DNA of 64,000 bases from contig CAVRJN010000007.1 of assembly GCA_963721585.1 (NCBI GenBank), positions 248,001 through 312,000 on the forward strand, read 5' to 3'. This document shows positions 8,025 through 16,126 of the stretch, piece after piece (the first letter of the stretch is position 1; the number at the start of each line of letters is the position of its first letter). Source of the DNA: Bog-473 sp963721585. GTDB lineage: Bacteria > Actinomycetota > Acidimicrobiia > Acidimicrobiales > RAAP-2. Under the pieces are notes generated by a model that saw nothing but the letters and a program-made list of their open reading frames with translations, ran no database searches and was not told where the DNA came from. Made by a program: the position numbers and the translations under genes.

Positions 8025-9518
8025 GTGGCCATCACGAAGGTCTGCGGCATCGAGACCGAGTACGGCATCCATTCGCCCGGTCCCGAGCAGAACCCCATTG
8101 CCGCATCGTCGGTGCTCGTCAACGCCTACGCGGCCGATGTGGAGCAGCAGATCGGATGGGATTTCGAAGACGAGACGCCGGGGAACGACGCCCGCGGCTT
8201 TGCCCGAGAGGGGTCCCTCGCCCCGATGGTGGAGACGCACCTCGCCAACACCGTGCTCACCAACGGGGCCCGCTTCTACGTGGACCACGCCCACCCGGAG
8301 TACTCGAGCCCCGAGTGCCTGACGCCGCTGGAGTGCCTGATCTACGACAAGGCCGGCGAGGAGGTGCTCCGCCGGTCGATGGTAGCGGCGGCACTGCGCA
8401 TCCCCGACCAGGCCGCTCCCGTCGTCTACAAGAACAACTCCGACGGCAAGGGCAACTCCTACGGCTGCCACGAGAACTACATGATGGACAGGGCCGTGCC
8501 GTTCGCCAAGGTGATCGAGGGCGTCGTCCCGCACTTCGTGTCGCGGACCCTCTTCACCGGTTCGGGCAAGGTCGGCACGGAAACGCCGGCGCTCGATGCC
8601 GACACCGTGCACTACCAGTTGTCGCAGCGCGCCGAGTTCTTCGAGGAGATCGTAGGGCTGGAGACGACGCTGAAGCGGCCGATCGTGAACACGCGCGACG
8701 AGCCCCATGCCGACCCCAAGCGCTTCCGCCGCCTGCACGTGATCGTCGGGGACGCCAACCTCTCGGAGATCGCCACCTTCCTCAAAGTCGGCAGCACCGC
8801 GATCGTGCTGGCCATGGTCGAGGATGACGCGGGCCCCAGCCGTGACCTCTCCCTCTCCGATCCCGTCCGCGCGCTGCACCAGGTCTCCGCCGATCTCACC
8901 CTGACCCGCCCGCTCGTCCTCACGGACGGGTCGACGGCCACCGCCCTCGACATGCAGTGGGAGATCTTCGGCGCAGCCCGCAAGTACGCCGAGGAGTTCG
9001 GCCTGGCCGCCCTGGGCGATGACGGCGAGGCCGGGGCGCTGGTGATGGAGCACTGGGAAGCCGTCCTGTCCGGCCTGGAGTCGGACCCGGCGACGCTGGC
9101 CGACACCCTGGACTGGGTGGCCAAGCGCGAGCTCCTGCTGGCATACCAGGAACGCCACTCCTGTGGGTGGAGGGACCCCCGGATCGCCGCACTGGCGTTG
9201 CAGTATCACGACCTGCGGCCGGACAAGTCCGTCTTCCGGCGCCTGGACATGCGGACACTCGTCACGCCGGCGCAGGTGGCGCATGCGGTCGGCGAGCCCC
9301 CCTCGGGGACCCGGGCCTGGTTCCGGGGCAAGTGCCTGGCCCGCTGGCCGGACGCGGTGGTCACAGCCAACTGGGATTCCCTCGTCTTCGACATCGGCGC
9401 AGACCCGTTGCGGCGCGTCCCTATGATGGACCCCCTCAGAGGAACGGCGGAGCACACCGGCGCCCTCCTGGCAGAGAGCACAGGACCGGCGGACCTGCTC
9501 AACCGGCTGAACTCGTAG
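8025..9518 (+). CDS. dop: Pup deamidase/depupylase Dop
   Basis: A 497-aa carboxylate-amine-ligase-fold enzyme. It converts the C-terminal glutamine of Pup to glutamate and removes Pup from targets. It begins CGIETEYGIHSPGP, the ATP/Mg-binding strand shared with PafA, has the candidate catalytic aspartate in NGARFYVDHAHPEYSSPE (D87), and carries the extra loop (about residues 43-75) that separates Dop from PafA. Pup from this locus ends in Gln, so Dop activity is needed. TAGGGT at 8013-8018 lies 6 nt before GTG 8025, again leaderless geometry. About 39 bp separate it from pup. Confidence 0.96.
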   Translation: MAITKVCGIETEYGIHSPGPEQNPIAASSVLVNAYAADVEQQIGWDFEDETPGNDARGFAREGSLAPMVETHLANTVLTNGARFYVDHAHPEYSSPECLTPLECLIYDKAGEEVLRRSMVAAALRIPDQAAPVVYKNNSDGKGNSYGCHENYMMDRAVPFAKVIEGVVPHFVSRTLFTGSGKVGTETPALDADTVHYQLSQRAEFFEEIVGLETTLKRPIVNTRDEPHADPKRFRRLHVIVGDANLSEIATFLKVGSTAIVLAMVEDDAGPSRDLSLSDPVRALHQVSADLTLTRPLVLTDGSTATALDMQWEIFGAARKYAEEFGLAALGDDGEAGALVMEHWEAVLSGLESDPATLADTLDWVAKRELLLAYQERHSCGWRDPRIAALALQYHDLRPDKSVFRRLDMRTLVTPAQVAHAVGEPPSGTRAWFRGKCLARWPDAVVTANWDSLVFDIGADPLRRVPMMDPLRGTAEHTGALLAESTGPADLLNRLNS

Positions 9519-9557
9519 GCGAAGAACGCACGCACCACAGGACGGGGACACGGAACG

Positions 9558-9764
9558 ATGGCAGAACAAGAACAGAAGAGGAAAGGCTCGGGGACACGGT
9601 CCACCGAGACCGAGACGGAAGTCGAAGAGGCCGCACCGGCCAGCTCCGAGCGCGGCGAGAAGATCAAGGCCGACCTCGACGACCTGCTCGACGAGATCGA
9701 CGAGGTCCTCGAGGACAACGCCGAGGAGTTCGTGCGCAACTACGTGCAAAAGGGTGGGCAGTAA
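9558..9764 (+). CDS. pup: prokaryotic ubiquitin-like protein Pup
   Basis: A 68-aa acidic, mostly disordered protein. It has the central helix-forming segment KADLDDLLDEIDEVLEDNAEEF, bound by the Mpa coiled coil, and the diagnostic C-terminus VQKGGQ. The final Gln is the precursor form: Dop deamidates it to Glu, and PafA then attaches it to target lysines. The size and the GGQ end leave little doubt. It sits between dop and prcB, with 6 bp to the latter. Confidence 0.98.
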   Translation: MAEQEQKRKGSGTRSTETETEVEEAAPASSERGEKIKADLDDLLDEIDEVLEDNAEEFVRNYVQKGGQ

Positions 9765-9770
9765 CCCCCG

Positions 9771-10574
9771 GTGGCGCTTCCCCTGTTTCCCCCGGAGCGT
9801 GATCCGGGCCCGGACTTCGTCGGCCTCCTGCGCATGACGTCGGGCCATGCCGACACACCGGCGCGCTCGCTCGACTCGTTGACCCCGGTCCAGGCTCCGC
9901 ACGGCACGACCGTGGTCGCACTGCGCTACCTCGACGGCGTGGTGATGGCGGGCGACCGGCGCGCCACGGCGGGCAACATCATCGCCCACCACGCCATGCA
10001 GAAGGTCTTCCCGGCCGACCGCTTCTCGGCGGTGGCCATCGCAGGGACGGCCGGCATGGCCATTGAGATGGTCCGCCTCTTCCAGGTGCAACTCGAGCAC
10101 TACGAGAAGGTCGAGGGCGCCACCCTCTCCTTGGAGGGCAAGGCCAACCAACTGGCCCAGATGGTGCGCCAGCACCTCCCCCTGGCCATGCAGGGTCTCG
10201 CTGTCGTCCCTCTCTTCGCCGGCTTCGACACGGCCCGCAACCTGGGCCGCATCTTCAACTACGACGTCACGGGTGGCCACTACGAGGACACCGACTTCCA
10301 GGCGACGGGCTCGGGCGGACGCGACGCGCGCAGCACCATCAAGCTGGGCTGGCGTGAGGGTTTGGGTCGTGACGACGCCGTCGACCTGGCCATCCAGTCC
10401 CTCTACGACGCGGCCGACGAGGACTCCGCCACCGGCGGGCCCGACCTGGTACGCGGTATCTACCCGATCATCGCCGTGGTGGACGCCGCCGGTTACCGCG
10501 AAGTGCCCGAGGACGAGGTGGCCGAACGCTTCGGCGCGTTGGTCGCCCGCAAGCAAGCGGAGCGTGCGCCGTGA
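9771..10574 (+). CDS. prcB: 20S proteasome beta subunit
   Basis: A 267-aa Ntn-hydrolase. A propeptide of about 45 residues ends at HG, and cleavage exposes Thr46 (TTVVALRYLDGVVMAGDRR), the catalytic nucleophile. Other family features are GNIIAHHAMQKVFPAD, with the lysine and aspartate region, and the late SGGRDARS segment. Beta rings form the proteolytic core that degrades pupylated proteins delivered by Mpa. The start is GTG 9771, 6 bp after pup; the stop overlaps the prcA start as GTGA, so the two subunits are translationally coupled. Confidence 0.97.
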   Translation: MALPLFPPERDPGPDFVGLLRMTSGHADTPARSLDSLTPVQAPHGTTVVALRYLDGVVMAGDRRATAGNIIAHHAMQKVFPADRFSAVAIAGTAGMAIEMVRLFQVQLEHYEKVEGATLSLEGKANQLAQMVRQHLPLAMQGLAVVPLFAGFDTARNLGRIFNYDVTGGHYEDTDFQATGSGGRDARSTIKLGWREGLGRDDAVDLAIQSLYDAADEDSATGGPDLVRGIYPIIAVVDAAGYREVPEDEVAERFGALVARKQAERAP

Positions 10575-11242
10575 GCATGCCGTACTACGTGGCGCCGGAG
10601 CAGGTCATGAAGGACCGGGCCGAGTATGCCCAGAAGGGCATCGCCCGTGGCCGCTCCCTCGTCGCCACCACGTACGACGTGGGCATCGCCATCGTCGCGG
10701 AGAACCCGTCGCGCTCGCTGCACAAGATCAGCGAGATCTACGACAGGATCGCCTTCGGCGGGGTCGGGAAGTACAACGAGTACGACCAGCTCCGCGTGGC
10801 CGGTGTTCGCCATGCCGACACCAAGGGGTTTGCGTACAGCCGCGAGGACGTCGACGCCCGTTCGCTCGCCAACCTCTACGCCCAGTATCTCGGCAACGTC
10901 TTCACGCACGAGATGAAGCCGCTCGAGGTGGAGATCCTGGTCGCCGAGCTGGGTGAGAACGAGAATCAGCTGTACCACATCGCCTACGAGGGCACGATCA
11001 CCGACGAGGACCGGTTTGCCGTGCTGGGCGGCGATGCCGAGACCATCGCCGAGCGCGTCGGCGCAGCGTGGCAGGCAGAGTGGGACCTCGCGACCGCCGT
11101 CAAGGCAGCGACGACGGCGCTGGCCGGCCCGGACAGGACCCTGACGGCCGGGGACCTGGAGGTGGCCATCCTGAGCCGCGGAAACGGGCGCCGCACCTTC
11201 CGCCGGATCGAAGAAGAGGAGCTGGCACAACTGCTGGCATAG
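10571..11242 (+). CDS. prcA: 20S proteasome alpha subunit
   Basis: A 223-aa proteasome alpha subunit, forming the outer ring and gate. It opens with MPYYVAPEQVMKDRAEYAQKGIARG, the actinobacterial gating N-terminus, and continues with the alpha-type fold (RSLHKISEIYDRIAFGGVGKYNEY). The catalytic threonine of beta subunits is absent, as expected. Its C-terminus ends in LLA. It starts at GTG 10571 inside the prcB stop, a 4-nt overlap, matching the equimolar need for the two subunits. pafA follows after 20 bp with its own -10 element. Confidence 0.97.
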   Translation: MSMPYYVAPEQVMKDRAEYAQKGIARGRSLVATTYDVGIAIVAENPSRSLHKISEIYDRIAFGGVGKYNEYDQLRVAGVRHADTKGFAYSREDVDARSLANLYAQYLGNVFTHEMKPLEVEILVAELGENENQLYHIAYEGTITDEDRFAVLGGDAETIAERVGAAWQAEWDLATAVKAATTALAGPDRTLTAGDLEVAILSRGNGRRTFRRIEEEELAQLLA

Positions 11243-11249
11243 GCGGCTG

Positions 11250-11255
11250 TACGGT
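11250..11255 (+). promoter_or_regulatory. -10 hexamer (TACGGT) of pafA
   Basis: TACGGT lies 7 nt before GTG 11263 and only 8 nt after the prcA stop. It selects GTG 11263 as the pafA start and suggests pafA has its own leaderless transcript in addition to read-through. Confidence 0.5.
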
Positions 11256-11262
11256 TGACCTG

Positions 11263-12621
11263 GTGGAGCGCCGCATCTTCGGCATCGAGAATGAATACGG
11301 GGTGACCTTTACGCTGCGCGGGCAGCGTCGCCTCAGCCCCGACGAAGTGGCGCGCTACCTCTTCCGGCGCGTGGTCTCGTGGGGACGCTCGTCGAACGTG
11401 TTCCTGGAGAACGGCGCCCGTCTCTACCTCGACGTCGGAAGCCATCCCGAGTACGCCACACCCGAGTGCGACAAGATCAGTGATGTCGTCGTGCACGACA
11501 AGGCGGGGGAGTGGATCCTCGCCCAGCTGGTCACCGGAGCACAGGCGCGCCTGCGGGAAGAGGGGATCCGCGGTGAGGTCTACCTCTTCAAGAACAACAC
11601 GGACTCGGTGGGCAACTCCTACGGCTGCCACGAGAATTACCTGACTGAACGAAACGACGAGTTCAATCGCTACACCGAGGTGCTGATCCCGTTCCTCGTC
11701 TCGCGCCAGATCTTCGCCGGCGCCGGGAAGGTCCTGCAGACGGCGCGGGGGGCCGTCTTCTGCCTCAGCCAGCGCGCCGAGCACATCTGGGAAGGTGTCT
11801 CCTCGGCCACCACCCGCAGCCGGCCCATCATCAACACGCGCGACGAGCCGCACGCCGACGCCGAACGGTTCCGCCGCCTGCACGTGATCGTCGGCGACTC
11901 CAACATGAGCGAGTACGCGACCTTCCTGAAGATCGGCACGACCTCCATCCTCCTGGCCATGCTCGAGGACTCCTCGACCGTGCTGCGGGACCTGACCCTG
12001 GAGAACCCCATCCGGGCCATCCGAGAGATCAGCCACGACATCACCTGCCAACGCCGCGTGCGCCTGGCCAACGGCCGTGAGATGCGTGCCCTGGACATTC
12101 AGACCGAATACCTCGAACGCGCATTGAAGTTCCGGGACAGGCGCGGCCTCTCACCAGAAGAGGATCGTGCCCTCGACATGTGGGAACACTGCCTGAAGGG
12201 CCTGGAGGCGGATCCGTCGTCCCTGTGGCGGGAGTGCGACTGGGTGGCCAAGCACCGTCTGGTCGAGCAGATGCGGGCGCGGCACGACGTGTCCCTCTCG
12301 CACCCCAAGGTAGCGATGATCGACCTGATGTACCACGATGTCGACCGGAGCCGCGGGCTGTTCTACAAGTTGCAGCAGCGCGACGAAATGGAGCGGACGT
12401 GTTCGGACGACGCCATCACCGAGGCGATGACCAAGCCCCCCGAGACGACGCGGGCGAGGCTGCGGGGCGCATTCGTGAAGCGGGCCAAGGAGCGCCGTCG
12501 GGACTTCACGGTCGACTGGGTCCATCTCAAGCTGAACGACCAGGCTCAACGCACAGTGCTCCTGAAGGACCCGTTCAAGTCACACGACGAGCGGGTGGAG
12601 CGACTCATCCAGTCCTTGTAA
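11263..12621 (+). CDS. pafA: Pup--protein ligase PafA
   Basis: A 452-aa ligase that uses ATP to join the C-terminal glutamate of Pup to lysines of target proteins. It begins VERRIFGIENEYG, the glutamate-bearing first strand of the family, and has the candidate catalytic aspartate in NGARLYLDVGSHPEYATPE (D57), NNTDSVGNSYGCHENYL and NTRDEPHADAERFRRLHVI. It lacks the loop found in Dop. Longer upstream starts would overlap prcA; the GTG at 11263 gives the expected N-terminus. The next gene is tatA rather than the pafB/pafC pair seen in mycobacteria. Confidence 0.97.
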   Translation: MERRIFGIENEYGVTFTLRGQRRLSPDEVARYLFRRVVSWGRSSNVFLENGARLYLDVGSHPEYATPECDKISDVVVHDKAGEWILAQLVTGAQARLREEGIRGEVYLFKNNTDSVGNSYGCHENYLTERNDEFNRYTEVLIPFLVSRQIFAGAGKVLQTARGAVFCLSQRAEHIWEGVSSATTRSRPIINTRDEPHADAERFRRLHVIVGDSNMSEYATFLKIGTTSILLAMLEDSSTVLRDLTLENPIRAIREISHDITCQRRVRLANGREMRALDIQTEYLERALKFRDRRGLSPEEDRALDMWEHCLKGLEADPSSLWRECDWVAKHRLVEQMRARHDVSLSHPKVAMIDLMYHDVDRSRGLFYKLQQRDEMERTCSDDAITEAMTKPPETTRARLRGAFVKRAKERRRDFTVDWVHLKLNDQAQRTVLLKDPFKSHDERVERLIQSL

Positions 12622-12643
12622 CTGCACCGTAGAGTGAAGGCAC

Positions 12644-13138
12644 ATGTTGAATCTCGACCCAGGCAAGCTGCTCGTGATCGGCGTGGTCGCCATCATCCTC
12701 CTGGGCCCTGACCGCCTGCCCCAGGTCGCCCGCCAGCTCGGCGGCGCCTGGCGCTCCCTCAACGAATTCCGGCACCGGATGGAGTCCGAGGTCCGCAACA
12801 CCATGCCCGACCTGCCCCCGACCTCGGAGATTGCCCGGCTCGCCCGTTCGCCGTCGGCGCTGCTCAACCACCTTTCGAACATGTCCTCCGACGAGGCCCC
12901 CGACGGCTCGTTCCAACCACCGGCGGTGCCGTCCGAGAACGGCACCGCCGGTGACGCCGGCGCCGAGGCCGAGGCCGATGCACCCCCAACTGCGACCCGG
13001 CCCGGCGCAGGAGCCGACGCAGAGGCGGCACCGATGCCGGCACCGGCACCCACGCCGGCTCCGAACCGTGCCGACCCCCCGCTGCGGGCCCCCCGGGCGT
13101 CCGGCGTCGTCGTTCCCGGCGACCCGACCCTGAACTGA
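12644..13138 (+). CDS. tatA: twin-arginine translocation protein TatA/TatB
   Basis: A 164-aa protein with one N-terminal transmembrane helix (LLVIGVVAIILLGPDRLPQ) followed by an amphipathic helix (ARQLGGAWRSLNEFRHRMES). The GPDRLP hinge is more TatB-like than TatA-like. From about residue 85 the tail is Ala/Pro-rich and probably disordered. Together with TatC it exports folded proteins. TAGAGT at 12630-12635 sits 8 nt before the ATG, suggesting a leaderless mRNA. tatC follows after 11 bp. No second TatA-type gene lies nearby. Confidence 0.92.
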   Translation: MLNLDPGKLLVIGVVAIILLGPDRLPQVARQLGGAWRSLNEFRHRMESEVRNTMPDLPPTSEIARLARSPSALLNHLSNMSSDEAPDGSFQPPAVPSENGTAGDAGAEAEADAPPTATRPGAGADAEAAPMPAPAPTPAPNRADPPLRAPRASGVVVPGDPTLN

Positions 13139-13149
13139 ACGACACAACT

Positions 13150-13956
13150 GTGGTGACTCTTCCCTTCACGGGCAAACGGAAGAACCGTCCGTCCCCGGAC
13201 AGCATGACGCTGGGGGAGCACCTCGGCGAGCTCCGGCGGCGCGTGATCATCTGCGTCGTCGCCTTCGTGATCGCTGCCACGATCGCCGTCATCGCCTATG
13301 AGCCGATCCTCCACTTCCTGTTGCGTCCGCTGTGCAGCGTGGACGCGACGACCGCACACCACACGGCCAAGGGGGCTTCGTCGCTCCTGGTGGCGTCGAA
13401 CGGGAGCTGCAACCTGTTCGTGACCTCGCCCCTCGACGGCTTGTCACTGCGGGTGAAGATCGCCCTCTTCGGTGGTCTCGTCCTGGCGTCGCCGATCATC
13501 CTCTTCCAGATCTGGCGCTTCGTGACCCCCGGCCTCAAGGCGACCGAACGGCGATACGCCATCCCGTTCGTCGCGAGTGCCTTCGTCCTCTTCTTGCTCG
13601 GGGCTGCGACCGCGTACATCACACTCCCGCACACGCTGGGATGGCTGAAGTCCGTCGGTGGCCCGAACCTGCAGGCGATCTACGACCCGATCCCGTATCT
13701 GGGTCTCATCCTCTTGATGATGACGATCTTCGGGTTGACCTTCGAGTTCCCCGTGGTGCTGGTCTCGCTCGAGCTGGCGCGGGTCGTGACACCGGCGCGC
13801 CTGCTCCGTTCCTGGCGCTGGGCGGTCATCATCATCGTGGTGGTCTCCGCCGTCTTCACCCCGAGTTCGGACCCCTTCTCCATGCTCGCGCTCGCATTCC
13901 CGCTCATCTTCTTCTACTTCCTCTCCATCGGTATCGGGAAGCTGCTCGGGCGTTGA
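13150..13956 (+). CDS. tatC: twin-arginine translocase subunit TatC
   Basis: A 268-aa polytopic protein with six predicted transmembrane helices. It is the receptor for twin-arginine signal peptides. Family marks are MTLGEHLGELRRRVI at the N-terminus, the conserved stretch PIILFQIWRFVTPGLKATERR and FTPSSDPFSMLALAFPLI near the end. It starts at GTG 13150. Its stop overlaps the TTG start of the helicase by 4 nt. tatA-tatC-helY is the same order as Rv2094c-Rv2092c in M. tuberculosis. Confidence 0.96.
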   Translation: MVTLPFTGKRKNRPSPDSMTLGEHLGELRRRVIICVVAFVIAATIAVIAYEPILHFLLRPLCSVDATTAHHTAKGASSLLVASNGSCNLFVTSPLDGLSLRVKIALFGGLVLASPIILFQIWRFVTPGLKATERRYAIPFVASAFVLFLLGAATAYITLPHTLGWLKSVGGPNLQAIYDPIPYLGLILLMMTIFGLTFEFPVVLVSLELARVVTPARLLRSWRWAVIIIVVVSAVFTPSSDPFSMLALAFPLIFFYFLSIGIGKLLGR

Positions 13957-16079
13957 GCGCCCCCCGGTGGCCCGTCCCGGCGGCGGCCGGGGCGGCGGAG
14001 TTCGAGGCCAACCTGCCCTTCGCCCTCGACGATTTCCAACACGAGGCCTTCCACGCGCTGGACTCCGGACATTCGGTGCTGGTGTCCGCCCCGACCGGCT
14101 CGGGCAAGACGCTGGTGGCGGCGTATGCGGTCCACCGGGCCCTGTCGGCCCACGGCAAGGCGTTCTACACGACACCGCTCAAAGCACTCTCGAATCAGAA
14201 GTACGGGGAGCTCGTCGCCTCCTACGGGGAGGAGCATGTCGGCCTCCTCACCGGTGACACCACCCTGCGTCCGAGAGCCCCGGTTGTCGTCATGACGACC
14301 GAAGTCCTGCGCAACATGCTGCTGGCGGGATCCGACCTCCTCGAGGGCCTCCATACGGTGGTGCTCGACGAAGTCCACTTCATTCAGGACCCCTACCGGG
14401 GCGGGGTCTGGGAGGAAGTCCTCGTCCTGTGCCCGCCCGAGGTCCGCTTCGTCTGCCTCTCGGCCACCGTCAACAACGCCGACGAACTCGGCGGCTGGCT
14501 ACGCTCGGTGCGCGGGGACACGTCCGTGATTGTGGAGCGGCACCGCCCAATAGTGCTGCGTCACCATTTCGCCGTCCACCGACGCGAGGACGAGGAGACG
14601 TTGCTGTGCCCTCTCCTGCACGACAACGGACAGCCGGGCGGCGAGGGACTCCGCATCGACCAGGCGGTGCGAAGAGCCCTCCAAGGAGGTCGTCCGGCCC
14701 ACTGGCAGGGACGGGGGAGGGGGCCGCGCCTGCCCTACCGCGCGCCCCGGCGCACCGAGATGGTCGAGGAACTCGGCCGGCGCGAGATGCTGCCGGCCAT
14801 CGTCTTCATCTTCAGCCGAGCCGCCTGCGACGATGCCGTGCATCAGGTCGTGCGCGATGGCGTCCGCCTGACCGACTCCGCCGAGCGGGCCGCCATCCGC
14901 CAGATCGTCGAGCGACGGGTGGAGCCACTCGACGACGACGATCTCCGGGTGCTCGGCTACGACGAGTGGCTCGAAGGGCTGGAACGTGGCGTGGCGGCAC
15001 ACCACGCCGGCCTGGTCCCCGTCTTTCGCGAAACCGTCGAGGAGTGCTTCGCGGCGGGATTGCTCAAGGTCGTCTTCGCCACCGAGACGCTCTCGCTCGG
15101 GATCAACATGCCGGCCCGCTCGGTCGTCATCGAGCGCTTCACCAAGTACGGCGGATCCGGCCGCGCCACGCTCACGTCAGGGGAATACCTGCAGCTCACG
15201 GGCCGCGCAGGACGTCGGGGGCTCGACGAAGAGGGCCATGCCGTCGTCGCCTGGTCGAGCGAGATCACGTTCGCCGAGGCGGCACGGGTGGCGTCGGCCC
15301 CGCCGCCCAACCTGAGGTCCGCCTTCCGCCCGACCTACAACCTCGCGGTCAACCTCGTCTCCCGCTTCGACCGCGAGACGGCGGCTGCCGTACTGCAGCG
15401 CTCCTTCGCCCAGTGGCAGGCCCGCACACCGGACCTGCTCCTGCAGCAGCTGGAGCACCGGGTCGCAGTCCTGGAGCAGATGGGGTATCTGGAGGGCTGG
15501 CGCGTCACGCCCTCGGGCCACCGGCTGTCCCGCATCTACCACGAGGCTGACCTCCTGATCGCCGAGGCACTCGGCGCCGACGTCCTGGCCGGTGCCGAAC
15601 CGGCCGTGCTCGCCGGCGTCCTCTCGGCCGTCGTCTTCGAGCCGCGCCGGGCCCGACGCGTCCCGGGCCAACAGGGACCCCGACGGGAGAAGCAGCGCAA
15701 GCCGCTGCAGGACCGGCTCGGCGACAAGCGCCGCTCCGAGTTGGCCTGGCGCTGCGACGAGCTCAGCATCCTGGCCGAACGCATCCGGATGATCGAGGAG
15801 CTGCACCTCGTGCCCCGCACCCGCCAGCCGGCGCCCGGTCTCGCGACGTCAGTGGCCTCCTGGGCGCGGGGCGCCTCGTTCTCGACCGCCCTCGCCGTGG
15901 CCGCACGCGACGTCGGGGAGCTGGCGCCGGGCGACTTCGTCCGCACGATGAAGTCGGTGGCGGATCTGGCCCAGCAGGTCTCCCACTCCGCCGTCGACAC
16001 GGAGGTCGCGACCGCCGCCCGCGATGCCGTGAACCTGGTGCTCAGGGGCGTCGTCGCCGGAGGCCTCCCGGGCTTCTGA
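13953..16079 (+). CDS. helY: HelY-like Ski2/Mtr4-type DExH helicase
   Basis: A 708-aa superfamily 2 helicase, shorter than mycobacterial HelY (about 900 aa). Walker A is APTGSGKT (46-53), the DExH box is DEVH, followed by SATVNNADELGGWL, INMPARSVVIERFTK and the motif VI QLTGRAGRRGLDEEG. A DSHCT-like C-terminal region follows. Such enzymes unwind structured RNA or RNA-DNA hybrids; the actual substrate is unknown. The frame is open well upstream inside tatC, but TTG 13953, overlapping the tatC stop (TTGA), gives a start just before the helicase domain. No ATG or GTG alternative is close. Confidence 0.88.
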   Translation: MSAPRWPVPAAAGAAEFEANLPFALDDFQHEAFHALDSGHSVLVSAPTGSGKTLVAAYAVHRALSAHGKAFYTTPLKALSNQKYGELVASYGEEHVGLLTGDTTLRPRAPVVVMTTEVLRNMLLAGSDLLEGLHTVVLDEVHFIQDPYRGGVWEEVLVLCPPEVRFVCLSATVNNADELGGWLRSVRGDTSVIVERHRPIVLRHHFAVHRREDEETLLCPLLHDNGQPGGEGLRIDQAVRRALQGGRPAHWQGRGRGPRLPYRAPRRTEMVEELGRREMLPAIVFIFSRAACDDAVHQVVRDGVRLTDSAERAAIRQIVERRVEPLDDDDLRVLGYDEWLEGLERGVAAHHAGLVPVFRETVEECFAAGLLKVVFATETLSLGINMPARSVVIERFTKYGGSGRATLTSGEYLQLTGRAGRRGLDEEGHAVVAWSSEITFAEAARVASAPPPNLRSAFRPTYNLAVNLVSRFDRETAAAVLQRSFAQWQARTPDLLLQQLEHRVAVLEQMGYLEGWRVTPSGHRLSRIYHEADLLIAEALGADVLAGAEPAVLAGVLSAVVFEPRRARRVPGQQGPRREKQRKPLQDRLGDKRRSELAWRCDELSILAERIRMIEELHLVPRTRQPAPGLATSVASWARGASFSTALAVAARDVGELAPGDFVRTMKSVADLAQQVSHSAVDTEVATAARDAVNLVLRGVVAGGLPGF

Positions 16080-16126
16080 CCCCATCCGCCACCGTCGCGT
16101 CACCCTCGTTCTATGGTTACCCGGGC

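Noticed and set aside
7941..10556. 871-codon open frame on the minus strand opposite dop, pup and prcB
   Set aside because: It is a mirror of strongly coding plus-strand genes in GC-rich DNA, has no family motifs and is rich in His, Arg and Gly as expected of antisense frames.
13332..13952. Extended N-terminus for the HelY-like helicase running through tatC
   Set aside because: It would overlap tatC almost completely, and the residues have no similarity to helicases. TTG 13953 fits better.
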